NCBI GenBank assembly: GCA_964620595.1
Contig: CAZUHP010000001.1
Coordinates: forward strand, 62,001 to 126,000
Direction: 5' to 3'
DNA length: 64,000 bases
Origin: Desulfocarbo sp964620595
GTDB taxonomy: Bacteria > Desulfobacterota > Desulfarculia > Desulfarculales > Desulfarculaceae
The notes under the pieces are model-generated. The model was given only the letters and a program-made list of their open reading frames with translations, was not told where the DNA came from and made no database searches. Both the position numbers and the translations under genes were made by a program. This document shows, piece after piece, positions 40,867-51,300 of the stretch. Numbering within the stretch: the stretch's first letter is position 1; every line of letters begins with the position of its first letter.

Positions 40867-41303
40867 AGGGACCGATCGAGTTTGTGACCCTGGAGGAGAT
40901 CGGCGGCCTGGGCTTCGCTCTTGACCATGTTGGCCGGGAGCGCCTGCGCGATTTTCTGAACGAGGCACTGAACCGGGTGTTCAACAAGGCGGTGGAGACC
41001 GCCATGCTGAGCATGCCCGACACGGTGCTTTTTCTGCTGAAACACACCGCCGGCAAGCAGAAGCTGGCCGAGCAGTTCCTGGCCCAAAACCCGGACCTGA
41101 AGGGTGATGAAATCTTCTTGGAGATGGTCACCCTGGTGGAGAGCGAAAACGCGGGGTGGAGCTACGAGCGCATCCTGGAGGAGGCCGGCCGGCGGACCCG
41201 CGAGGTGCGCACCGGCATGGTGAAGCTGCCGGGAGGGATCACCGAGACCCCGGCCAGGCCGGACCTGGAGGAAGCCGACGAGGCCTTGAACGGAGCGCTG
41301 TAA
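40863..41303 (+). CDS. Hypothetical helical virion-region protein
   Basis: The protein has 146 residues, mostly helical, overlapping the previous gene as ATGA. It is followed by a coiled-coil gene coupled by TAATG. Function unknown. Confidence 0.5.
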   Translation: MKGPIEFVTLEEIGGLGFALDHVGRERLRDFLNEALNRVFNKAVETAMLSMPDTVLFLLKHTAGKQKLAEQFLAQNPDLKGDEIFLEMVTLVESENAGWSYERILEEAGRRTREVRTGMVKLPGGITETPARPDLEEADEALNGAL

Positions 41304-41572
41304 TGGCTGCCGGATATCGCATGCTTAAAGGGGCCACCGACGCGGAGCGTCTGCGCTCGGCTGACAGTCTCCTGGAGGCCCTGGACCGCAAGGTGGCCGC
41401 CCTGGAGGCCCGGATGGCGGCGCGCGAGGAGGTGCCCCGCCGGCGGGACCAGCGGTTGGACCGGTTGGAGGCCATGGTGCAGGAGCTGCTGAAGCATCTG
41501 CATCTGGAGCCCCGCGACGCCCAGAAGATCGTAGAGCTTCTGCCGGCCGGTGATGGGGAGGAGGAGGGGTAG
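41303..41572 (+). CDS. Small coiled-coil protein
   Basis: The protein has 89 residues with a heptad-like helix (LLEALDRKVAALEARMAAREE, RRDQRLDRLEAMVQELLKHL). It may trimerise as part of a fibre or head plug. Coupled to the upstream gene. Confidence 0.5.
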   Translation: MAAGYRMLKGATDAERLRSADSLLEALDRKVAALEARMAAREEVPRRRDQRLDRLEAMVQELLKHLHLEPRDAQKIVELLPAGDGEEEG

Positions 41573-41574
41573 CG

Positions 41575-42939
41575 GTGAAGGAGTTTTTCCTGCCGCTTGA
41601 GCACGTGGCCGCAGGCCTACGGCACGACCCGGAAACCCGGCCCGGCCAGCCCGGGCTGGTGCTGGCCGAGAACCTGCGCCCGAGTCCGGGCGGCCTGCGG
41701 CCCGGCTACCAGGCGACAGAGCCCCTGGGGGGTGCGGCCTGGCCATACCCCCAGCTTTTTGCGACCAGGGGGATGGGCGTACTGCTGGCCACCGAGACGG
41801 CTTGGTACTCCTATGACGGCGGGGCGCCGGTTCCGCTGGTGAGTGGACTGGCGGCCGGCCACCCCTGGGCCCTGGCTGATTTCCATGCCTACCTGCTGGC
41901 CACCAATGGCTCCTGCCGGGTGGCGCGCGACCCGGGGACCGGTAACTGGGCGGTGGACTCCAACCCGGACATTCCCGATTGTGGCGCGCTGGGCGTCTTC
42001 AACGGCCAGGCCGTGGCGGGCGACCTGACCCCGGCCTGGCACGGGGCCGGCCCCAACTGGGTCGCCTGGAGCCGCATCGGGGAGGGGTCCTTTACGCCCG
42101 ACCTGAAGAACACCGCCGGCTTCATGCCCATGGCCTGGCAAGGGAGGGTGCTGGCGGTGAAGCAGCTCGGCCAGCACGTCATGGTGTACGGAGACAATGG
42201 GGTGTCCTGCCTGGTGCCGGTTTCAAGCCCCGCGGCCACCTTCGGGCTCCGGGAGATGCCTTTTGCGGGCGTGGCCGGCCGGCTGGCCGTGGCCGGGGAT
42301 CACGCGGTGCACTATTTCGTGGACTCCGAGGGCGAGCTGTGGCGACTGACCGACAACTCTGATGTGGGCCGGCTGGGCTACCGGGAGTTCATCAAGCCCC
42401 TCATGGCCGCCGGGGAGGTGGTGTTGGCCTACAACCGGCAAGCGGGGGAGGTCATCATCTCCGGCCAGGACCGGCATTACGTCTATAGCAGCCGGGCCAA
42501 GAGCCTGGCCGGGCCGGTGCATTGCCCGGTCTCGGGCGCCGCGCACCTACATGGTGAGTTGATGCTGGTGGGGCCGGCCACCCAGGCGCCGGAAAAGGCC
42601 ATGGTGGTCACCGACGTGCTGGATATGGGCAAGCGGTCCATCAAGCACCTGGAGTGGGTGGAGGTGGTGGGAGCCAACCTGCACGAGCTGGAGGTGGCAG
42701 TGGACTACCGCCATTCCGGCCAGGCTGGCGAGTGGACGCGGAGCGCCTGGATGCCGGCCGGGCCGGAAGGCATCGCCCGGGTGGGCGTTACGGGCACCGA
42801 GTTCAGGCTATGCGCCCGTTGCGATCTGGCCGAAGGCCTTTTGGTGTCCGGCTTCAATGTGAGGTGGAAGGCGGTGGACAAGCGGTTCACCCGAGGACCG
42901 GAGGGCATAAATTGGGGGCAGGGACATTCCGTTGCGTGA
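41575..42939 (+). CDS. Tail hub / DNA-stabilisation protein (putative)
   Basis: The protein has 454 residues from a GTG at 41575. It is made of repeated beta-propeller-like blades (AWYSYDGGAPVPLV, AWQGRVLAVKQLGQHVMVYGD, LWRLTDNSDVGRLGYREF), as in podovirus stabilisation and tail-hub proteins such as P22 gp10. It probably closes the portal after packaging. Confidence 0.6.
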   Translation: MKEFFLPLEHVAAGLRHDPETRPGQPGLVLAENLRPSPGGLRPGYQATEPLGGAAWPYPQLFATRGMGVLLATETAWYSYDGGAPVPLVSGLAAGHPWALADFHAYLLATNGSCRVARDPGTGNWAVDSNPDIPDCGALGVFNGQAVAGDLTPAWHGAGPNWVAWSRIGEGSFTPDLKNTAGFMPMAWQGRVLAVKQLGQHVMVYGDNGVSCLVPVSSPAATFGLREMPFAGVAGRLAVAGDHAVHYFVDSEGELWRLTDNSDVGRLGYREFIKPLMAAGEVVLAYNRQAGEVIISGQDRHYVYSSRAKSLAGPVHCPVSGAAHLHGELMLVGPATQAPEKAMVVTDVLDMGKRSIKHLEWVEVVGANLHELEVAVDYRHSGQAGEWTRSAWMPAGPEGIARVGVTGTEFRLCARCDLAEGLLVSGFNVRWKAVDKRFTRGPEGINWGQGHSVA

Positions 42940-43370
42940 GGCTTCAGCCTGAGAACCTGAAACACGTTTGGGACGTGGTGCGATATGGGGTGATCCGCTC
43001 CGTACCGCCCCACGTGCCCCGGAGCCAGGAAACCGCCCGCAGCATCCTGAGGAACTTGATTGCGGGCAAGGCCCAGTGCTGGGTTCTGTTCGACCAGGAC
43101 GAGGAGAGCCGCAAGAACATCCACGCCGCCCTGGTGACCGCAGTTGAAACCGAGTCCCTTTCCGGGGCCAGGATCATGGTCATCTGGGCGGTGTATGCCT
43201 ACCGGGTGACTCCCGGCGAGGGATGGGAGTTGGTGCGCAAGGCCCTGGTGGACTTTGCCAGGGCCCAGGGATGCACCAGCATCATGGGTACCAGCAGCAA
43301 CCCCCGGGTGATAGCCCTGGCCGAGCAGATGGGGGCGATCAAGACTACCCTCCTGGCGAGGGAGATATAG
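42936..43370 (+). CDS. GNAT-like phage protein
   Basis: The protein has 144 residues from a GTG overlapping the previous stop (GTGA). The ending GCTSIMGTSSNPRVIALAEQMGA resembles the C-terminal helix-strand part of GNAT acetyltransferases, while the usual Arg/Gln-x2-Gly-x-Gly/Ala loop is not clear. Such proteins are common among podovirus tail genes and may be structural. Confidence 0.55.
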   Translation: MRLQPENLKHVWDVVRYGVIRSVPPHVPRSQETARSILRNLIAGKAQCWVLFDQDEESRKNIHAALVTAVETESLSGARIMVIWAVYAYRVTPGEGWELVRKALVDFARAQGCTSIMGTSSNPRVIALAEQMGAIKTTLLAREI

Positions 43371-44381
43371 ATGCTGATCGAAGACCTGGATGTGGGGTTT
43401 GGCAGGCCATGGGGTCTGGCCGGCCTTGGGTTGGAAGGACTTTCCCGCCCGCCGCTCAAGCGGAAGGGAGGCGGCAGCACTTCGGGAGAGGTCAGCTACC
43501 CCGACTACATGGAGAACCGGCACGATGGCTGGCTGGCCGAGGTGACCACCGCCATGAGCGCCGCCCGGGCCGGAAGCTCGCCCTATGCCGGCTTCGTGAC
43601 GGTCAATCCGGCTGACGTGTTCGGCTCCCTGCCCAAGACTCCGGCGCAAGCCCTGGCCGACTTTGACGGTGTGAATCCGGCCAGCCTCTACGGCTCCTAC
43701 TATGCCACCAATGCCTCGCACAACGTTGAGGTGCCCGGCCCGCTGAGTGACCAGGACATTTCCACCATCGTGGATGCCGAGGTAGCCAAGCTGGAGGCGG
43801 TGCGGGACACCAGGATTCAGCCCGCCTTCGAGGCCGGCATGCGAGACATAGGCGCGGTGATGAGCAGCGCCTTTGTGATCGGCCTGGCCAACATCAACTC
43901 GGAGATCATGCGGGACGCGGCCCAGCTCGATGCCAAGCTCCGGGCCAACAATCCCATGTTGGGGCTGGAGAAGGCCAAGATCGAGGTGCAGCAGACCCAG
44001 GGCAACCAGGAGACGGCCCACAGGCTGGTGGCCACGGAACTGGATTCCCACCGCCTGGTGGTGGTCCTGGCCACCGAGATAGCCCGCATCTACTCGGCGG
44101 CCCGCCTGGACGCGGACAAGGTGGAAGTGGAGATGGCCGCCAAGGACAGGCTCTTCGACCTGGAGACCTTCCAGTATGGGGCCAACGTCATGGCCAGCAT
44201 TTCCGGCGGCACGGCCCATTCCAGCCCCCAGGGGTCCACCATAGGCACCGCCATCGGCGGCGCACTCTCCGGAGCCGCGGCCGGGGCCATGGTGGCCGGT
44301 GCCGTGTGGGGGTCTGCTGCGGGTCCGGCTGGCATGGCCATCGGGGCGGCTTTGGGCCTGGCTGGTGCATTGATGACGTAG
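43371..44381 (+). CDS. Internal virion (ejection) protein, putative
   Basis: The protein has 336 residues. A long helical middle region (AFEAGMRDIGAVMSSAFVIG to LDADKVEVEMAAKDRLFDLE) is followed by a glycine-zipper membrane segment (IGGALSGAAAGAMVAGAVWG, then GPAGMAIGAALGLAGALM). Ejection proteins insert through the cell envelope in podoviruses; the pattern fits. Confidence 0.6.
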   Translation: MLIEDLDVGFGRPWGLAGLGLEGLSRPPLKRKGGGSTSGEVSYPDYMENRHDGWLAEVTTAMSAARAGSSPYAGFVTVNPADVFGSLPKTPAQALADFDGVNPASLYGSYYATNASHNVEVPGPLSDQDISTIVDAEVAKLEAVRDTRIQPAFEAGMRDIGAVMSSAFVIGLANINSEIMRDAAQLDAKLRANNPMLGLEKAKIEVQQTQGNQETAHRLVATELDSHRLVVVLATEIARIYSAARLDADKVEVEMAAKDRLFDLETFQYGANVMASISGGTAHSSPQGSTIGTAIGGALSGAAAGAMVAGAVWGSAAGPAGMAIGAALGLAGALMT

Positions 44382-44396
44382 GGAGGAAGACCAACC

Positions 44397-44831
44397 ATGT
44401 TTAATTTGAATGATCCGGGACAGGCGGCCAACTTGGCCATGGGGCTTAGTATGTTCAGCAAGATGTTCGCGCCCAAAAGCAGCCGGGCGGCCGAGCTGGC
44501 CAACACGGTGATGGGAATGGCCGGCCAGATGAAGAACGCCTTGGCCTTGCAGAAGCTCTTGGGCGGCGGCCAGGCGCCGGCCACCCAACCCACTACCGAC
44601 CAAGCTCAAGCGGCTGACCGGGCGGCTGGCTACCAGAACAGCCTTTATGCCTTCAACGAGGAGGCCAACCCCGCCTTGGCGCGAGACGTGAGCGCCGCCA
44701 TGAACCAGGCCGGGCCGCCCCAGCCCCTCAGCTTCGGCGGGACGGCCGCCACCCAAGGCCCCAAGCTCAACCCGGCCTTGCTGGCCCTGTTTGGGGGCGG
44801 CCCAAATTTTCCCTACCCCCGGACGCGCTGA
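44397..44831 (+). CDS. Virion protein, zero-frame product before a possible -1 frameshift
   Basis: The protein has 144 residues, Ala/Gln/Met-rich and helical. Near its end the zero frame crosses C-CCA-AAT (44801-44807), a -1 slippery heptamer, and stops at 44831. The -1 frame stays open and continues into the next frame. The protein may therefore be made as a short and a long form. Confidence 0.65.
   Translation: MFNLNDPGQAANLAMGLSMFSKMFAPKSSRAAELANTVMGMAGQMKNALALQKLLGGGQAPATQPTTDQAQAADRAAGYQNSLYAFNEEANPALARDVSAAMNQAGPPQPLSFGGTAATQGPKLNPALLALFGGGPNFPYPRTR
44801..44807 (+). other. Candidate programmed -1 frameshift site
   Basis: CCCAAAT is in the correct phase (X XXY YYZ) for codons CCA-AAT. 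After slipping, the -1 frame reads FSLPPDALTASTLFGVSNFG and joins the 44891-45352 frame without a stop. A 7-bp inverted repeat GGCCTCC/GGAGGCC lies at 44833-44870. An indel would look the same. Confidence 0.45.
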
Positions 44832-44890
44832 CGGCCTCCACGCTGTTCGGGGTTAGCAATTTCGGAGGCCTGGTCAGGACCGCCAACCGG

Positions 44891-45352
44891 GTGAAGCTGG
44901 TCCAGGATGAGATCAGCGGCGCGCGTGATGCACGCAAGCTGGTGATTCAGGATGCCCTGGAACAGCGGCGGGAGCGGGCCAAACAATCACTACAAGACCG
45001 CAAGGAGGCCCAAGAGTGGGCGCGCCTGCGGGCCCGCGAGCGGGGCAGGAACGCGCGGCTGGCCAGGCAGTTGGAGGCCCAGGCGGGGCTGGCTGTCAAG
45101 AAGCTGAAGGCCCAGCAAGAAGGCAAGCGCCTGGACAGGGAGCAGCGGAAAAAGATCAAGATTTTCAGTTCGCTGATGAACGCCGCCGCCACGGCTGTAA
45201 GACAAGGGGAGAGCAAGATCGCACGTCAAATGATTGATGCTGCCCGTCCGATTGGCGAGGACCTGGGGCTGGAGCTGGATCTTTTCGGCGGCGGTAGCAA
45301 ATTCCAAGATTTTGAGGCTGCGCGGCGAAAGTATCTCAGTGGGAAGAAGTAG
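44891..45352 (+). CDS. Highly charged helical virion protein (maybe the -1 frameshift extension)
   Basis: From the first possible start (GTG at 44891) the protein has 153 residues, almost all helix with Lys, Arg, Glu and Gln (ALEQRRERAKQSLQDRKEAQ). The frame is open upstream to the slippery site at 44801, without ATG, GTG or TTG, and uses the same G/C-rich third bases as true genes; this stretch looks translated. So the real product is probably the C-terminal part of a fusion with the preceding frame of about 318 residues. Confidence 0.6.
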   Translation: MKLVQDEISGARDARKLVIQDALEQRRERAKQSLQDRKEAQEWARLRARERGRNARLARQLEAQAGLAVKKLKAQQEGKRLDREQRKKIKIFSSLMNAAATAVRQGESKIARQMIDAARPIGEDLGLELDLFGGGSKFQDFEAARRKYLSGKK

Positions 45353-45355
45353 GTC

Positions 45356-48300
45356 ATGCCCAAGGGCATTGTGGCCAAGGTAAAAAGTCCGGATGAAGCA
45401 TTTGCCGAGGCGGAGCGTCTTGGCCTGGACATAAACAAGTATCATTCCTGGGGCGAGATGTTCGATGCCATGGAGGCCGCGCCGGAGCCTGCTGGCATCC
45501 TTGACCGCATAGCCGGGGCTTTCAGTCTCAAAGAGCCCTCCGACGAGCCCCGGGGCGGGGAGCTGATGTTCGCCGGCGGGGACGCCTTCCTGGATTCGCC
45601 TTCCTCCCAGACGGCCGGGGTGGCTGGGGTGGGGCCGCGGCGCCCCGCCGCCCCGGCCCCTTCCGAGTCCCAGGGTGCGCCCAGGCTGGCGGCGCCGGTT
45701 CCTTCCGGCCCAGCCCAGCCCGATGCCCTGCGCGAGTTCAAGGCTTTGCGGGGGATGCCCGCCAGCGACATCTGGGGCGGTAATCCACCCGGTCGCCCCG
45801 CCAGGACCTTGGCGGACGCGGCCAGGGACATACAGGAAGCCACGCGCCGCGAAGTCATGGGGATCGCTGGCCCGGAGCCCGCCGGGCTTCAGAATCTCCG
45901 TGCCCTCCGCGCCCTGGGCCTTACGCGCATAGTGGATGGGGTGGAGGTAGTCCCTGATTTTGGGGACCCCGACTTAAGGCCCCTTTGGCGCCGCCGGGTG
46001 GCCGGTCCCTTGCCCGGCCAGGTCGAGGAAGCCCCCAACCCCGCCGAGTATGCGGCCTTCGCTTTTGGCGGAGCGGCTGGCAAACCGCTGAGAGAAGCAA
46101 TCCAAGCCTTGGGCAAGGAGGCCATATCCTTGGGGGCCCAGTTTGCCGGGACCATGGCTGGAGAGCACCTGGGCGGCCCGGCCGGCGGCATGGCGGGCGC
46201 CTTTGCCGGGGCCTGGGGGGCGGCAAAGGCCGGCAACCTGGAACGGTGGGCACTGCGGGCCATCCGGCGCAACACCGGCTTTGGGGCTGCGTTCAAGACG
46301 TGGGCCGGCAGGCTGGCTGAGCAGGGATACCCGGAGGAACAGGCCGGCAAGACCTTGGCCGAGGCCATCAACGGCGCGCTTGATGATTTGCAGGCTCAGG
46401 GCATGCCCCGGGCCAAGGCCATCCGCAAGTTGAGGCGAAACCCGCAATACTTCGAGGCGCGTATGCGGGCAGCCACCACCCGGGCCGGCGAGCATGAAGC
46501 CCCCGCCTCCACCGGAAAGCTGCCACCAGCCCAAGGCGAGGTGTCCAGGGCGCCAGATACCGCCGCCGCGCCCCCGGCAGGGTCCACGCCCGGGGAGGGC
46601 AAGCCCCCTGTTCCCCGTGAAACGTCCCCAGCGGCCCCGCCGCCGGTAGCCGGGCTGGAAAAACTCCAGTTGGAACGGGCGGCCAAGGACGCCATCTTGG
46701 CCGAGCCCGGCAACCTGGGTGTGCCGGTGGGGGAGCCCTACGGACCGCCGCCGCCCCGGCGACCGGAAAAGCCCCGGTTGCGCCTGGTGGAGCCGCAGGC
46801 CCCGGGCGGCAAGGTGGCCCATCAGGGCCAGCCCACCCGCATCTTCGTGGCCGAGCGCAAGCAGCCCTATGAAGCGCACTACGCCCTTATGGAGCTGGAG
46901 GACATCCAGCCCAGCCACCGGCCCGGCACCTTTGCCAAGAACCCGGCCTATCCCGGGGGGGTGCAGGAACGGGACTATGCCGGCGACAAGGCGGAGCAGA
47001 TGAAGGTGCTCAAGCACGCCAAGGAGCTTGAGCCCATATACCTTTTGACCAACAACCCCGATCCGGTGAACGGGCCGCCCATCGTAACCCCGGAGGGCCT
47101 GGCCCTGGGCGGCAACTCGCGCACCATGTCCATCAGCCTGGCGTACAAGATGGGCAAGCCAGGAGAGCGCTACCGGGCTGAGCTGGAGAAATACGCACCC
47201 TTCTACGGGTTCGACAAGGAGCAAGTGGCGGGCATGCGGGAGCCTGTGCTGGTGCGTGTGTTCGAGCCAGGCACCCGGGACCCCAAGGCCCTGCACCGCT
47301 ATGCCTCCGAGTTCAACATGGTGCCCACCCAGGAGATGGGCCAGGAGGCCAAGACCGCATCCCTGGGCCGGAACGTCTCCCCCGAGACCCTGGAGACGGT
47401 GGGCAACCTCCTGGCCCACTCCGAGGGCACCTTGCGCGAGATGCTGGACAAGCCCAAGGTGGGACTTTCGGTGCTCAACCGGCTGGTGGAGGACGGGGCG
47501 ATCAGCCAGACCCAGGTCAGCCGCTATTGGAGCCAGAAGCACCGCAAGCTGAACAGCGAGGGCAAGGCCCTGGTGGAGCGCACCATCCTGGGCTCCATGA
47601 TCCCGGACGTGGAGGTGCTCAACTACGCCCCCGAGAGCATCCTGAACAAGATCAGCGGGGCCATCCCTGGCCTGGCCAGGCTCCGGGCGAGCGAAGCCGG
47701 CGACATCTCCCAGGACATCGAGCCAGCCTTGCGGCTCATCATGGAAGCCGAGGCCAAGGGCGGCAAGTACACCAAGGATTGGGGCTATGTGCTGGACAAG
47801 CAGCAGGGCTTCGAGGCCCGCCGGCAGACCTACACCCCCCGCCAAGTGGCCCTGGCCATTGCCCTAAAGGACATGGGCCCGGTCCAGTTCCGCGAGGCCG
47901 TGAAAGGGTATGCACTGGATGTGGGGCCCAGCATGTTCGGGCCCGTGGACCCGGAGACGGCCTTTGCCAAGCACTTCGGCACGCCGCCGGACTGGGCCGG
48001 GAATCTGGCCCAGGCAGAGCAAGAAGGGCCGCGGCGGGCGGCTCCCGGCGGCCTGGGCTTCGCAGATACCGGGGGGTATGCGGATATTCCGCCCAGAGTC
48101 TTCAAGATCACCGGAGACGAGTTTGGCCACGGCTCCCCCGCCGAGCTAAGAAAACGGGTATGGAAGTTCGCCAAGACCAACCTTTTCCCAATCAAGGTGA
48201 CTAACCGCCATACTGGCCAGAGGATTGGCTTCAACCAAGTCGGTATCAGAAAGGCGCTGCGTGGTGGGCAGGACAAGTATGCGGTTATCAAGCATCTCCC

Positions 48301-51300
48301 CGAGCTGCTACAGGCTGCCGAATATATGCGCACAGAACCCCCTCGCCCCAAGGCGGGGCGCGGCGTCAAGGCGTACCATCGCTACCGGCTTGAAGTGGAG
48401 TTGGGAGGAGAGCTGAAGAACCTTGCGTTCGTGGTGCGAGAAACCTCGCACGGCAACTTTCACTACGATCACTATGTTGAGGAAAAAAGCAAAGGGCCCG
48501 CTGGTACCTCTGGGAGGGGAACCCCTGAATCAGGAGCCCAGCATACCCCAGCCGACAGCGAGCCCTTTGAATCCAGTGTAGGCCGCCCCAAATCCCGCGT
48601 CAAGGGCGAAGATGAGGGCGGCGCCCCACCCACCGGCCATGCCGACGTGGGGGGGTACGCCGACACGGGAGAGGAGCCCACGGGCCTGGAGATGCCCGAG
48701 ACCGTGGAACTGGCCACCCGGCTGCTGGGCTCCCCGCCCCGGGTGGTGCGCCGGCTACGCGCCAAGGGGGCCAAGGGTGTCTTTTACCCCGGCCAGGGCC
48801 GCATCGAGCTTTTGGCCAATATCTTCGAGAACCCGGCCGACGCGCTCAAGACCATCCAGCACGAGATCGGCCACGCAGTGGACTGGCTCTCCGACAAGGA
48901 CATGAGGCGGGGCAACATCCTGGGCCGCATCGCCAGCCTGAAGAAGTACATGGGGCAGTGGCTGGCCGGCCGTGAGGGCGGGCCCGGGCCGCTCACCGAG
49001 GCGGACAAGGAGCGGCTGCGCAAGGAGGCCGAGCGCCTCTTGAGCCAGCCGGCGCTCAGGGTGGAGAAGGAGATCGACGAGGAGGTTGAGCGCGTTTTGG
49101 GGCTCACCCCCCAGGACGTGCTGGCCATCTGGAAGGATGCCGAGGGACAGATCAAGAAGCGGCACCCGGACCTCTACAACTACGTGGCCGGCCTCGGTGC
49201 GGCCGAGAAGAAATCCATCGTCAAGGAGGCCCTGCGCGGTCGGGTGCCGGAGGAACTGAAGCGGTTCGCCAAGGTGGTCAAGCTGAAGACCGGCCGCAAG
49301 GTCAGGGTGGTGGAAGACATCCCCGGCAAGAAGCCCACCAAGAAGGCGGTGGAGGCCAAGCTGCGGGAGATGATCATCGAGGAGGCCCGCAAGCGGCAGC
49401 TTCTTTCCAACAAGACCATCCGGGAGGAACTGAAGGCCCTGACCCGGATGTGGAAGCCATTCGATCCCAAGCAGGACCCGAAGTATACCCAATATCGCTA
49501 CTCCAGCGCGGAGCTGTACGCGGATGCCCTTTCCGTACTGCTCAACCGGCCTGACCTCTTGGAGCAGCACGCGCCGGAGTTTTACCGGGGCTTCTTTGCC
49601 TACCTGCACCGCAAGCCGGAGGTGAAGCGGGCCTATGACGAGATACAGGCCCGCCTGCGCGACCCAGAAGCCAAGATGGAGGCCCGCCAGGCGGCCGAGC
49701 ACGCTGGCTTCCAGGCGGCTGACGCGGCCATGGCCGCCGCCCGGGAGCGCAAGGACATCCCCTTGCATCGCCTCGCGTCTATTGCCCTGATAGACACTTA
49801 TTCCGAGTTGCTCCGGCGGGTGAAGCAGGTGAAGGGCAAACTGCCATCCAAGGTGAACCCGCAATACCTGGTGGAGGAATCCCGCTACAGCGCGGCCCAG
49901 GTGTTGGCCTATCTGCGGGACCAGCACAAGCAAGTCATCAAGCCCCTGGACAAGGCGGGGCTAACCGAAAGGGACCTGGGCACCTATCTCAAGCTGCGGC
50001 GCATAATCAAGGAGCGGGGCAAGCTGGCCAACCCTGGCGGCGAGACCCCCCAAACCGCCCAGGATCGGCTGGACTGGATGCGCCGAAACATGGGGAAGGA
50101 GAAGTTTGGCCGCCTGGAAGCCCTGGCCAAGAAATTCGCCGAGACGCGCAAGCAGGTGATCGACTACCTGGCCGAAGCCAGGATGTTCAGCCCCGAGCTA
50201 CAGGCCAAGCTGAACGACAATGAGTTCTACGCCCGCTTTGATGTGGTGAAGTACCTGGAGAAGCGCGGCCTGGGCGGGGCCGGCCTGGGCTACTTGCGCG
50301 GCCAAATCGGCACCCTCTCGCCCATCGCCAACCCGCTTACCGCCACCCTCCTGAAGGACGCGGCCCTGATCCGGGCGGCCAACCGCAAGCTGGCGGCCAA
50401 GGCCGTCACCGACTTTCTGGAGGTGCATTTCCCTGATGAAATCCGCGCAGCCAGGCGGGGCCCAGGTGGGGTGGCCCTGGAGCCCTCGGACCCGGAGATG
50501 GGACAGATAAAGTTCCTGCACCTGGGCAAGGTGGAGGCCTACAACATCCCCAAGTACATTGCGGCTGCGTTCAAGCGGGACATGGACGCCGCCTCGACTG
50601 CGGCGATGCTCACCCAAAGGACGGTGGGAATCGGCAACAAGGTATTCAAACTGCTTTTTGTGAGCGCCAACCCGGGATTTATGGCGTTCAACCTTATCCG
50701 CGACTTCCTTCGCGCCTGGAAGAACTTGCCGGGCGGCCCCATCAAGTCCACCCGCCTGCTCGTGGATTACCTGAGGGGACTGCCTCATGCGATAAAGGAT
50801 GCTTTTGGCATTCCCGACTCCATGGTGCAGGAGATGTACCGCAAGAAGATGCTGCTCGCCAGCAGCTATGGGGGGTTGGGGTACGTGGATGAACCCACCG
50901 AGTTGAAACGGCTCCTGCGGCGCTTCAACCTGGAGAAGGGTAATCCGCGGAGGCCGGTAACCCGGGCCCTGCTGAAATTCGGGGATGCCCTGGGAGCGGC
51001 GGGCCAGCTCATTGAACGCCTGCCCAAGACGGCAGGCTACCGTTACCTCAAGCGGGAATTTCCATCCTTGAGCGACAAGGAGATCGGCCACATCATCAGG
51101 ACTCAGATAGGCAGCCCGGACTTCCTCCGCCGGAGCGGGGCGCATGGCATCCTCAACAATGTGTTGCTGTTCTTCAACGCCTGGAAAGAAGGACTGCGCG
51201 GCGACTGGGAGGCCCTGAAGCGCAGTCCGGCCAGCGTCAGTTTCAAACTGGCCTTGTCGCTCGTCCCCAAGCTGATGATGTACGCCGCGGTCTTGGGGTT

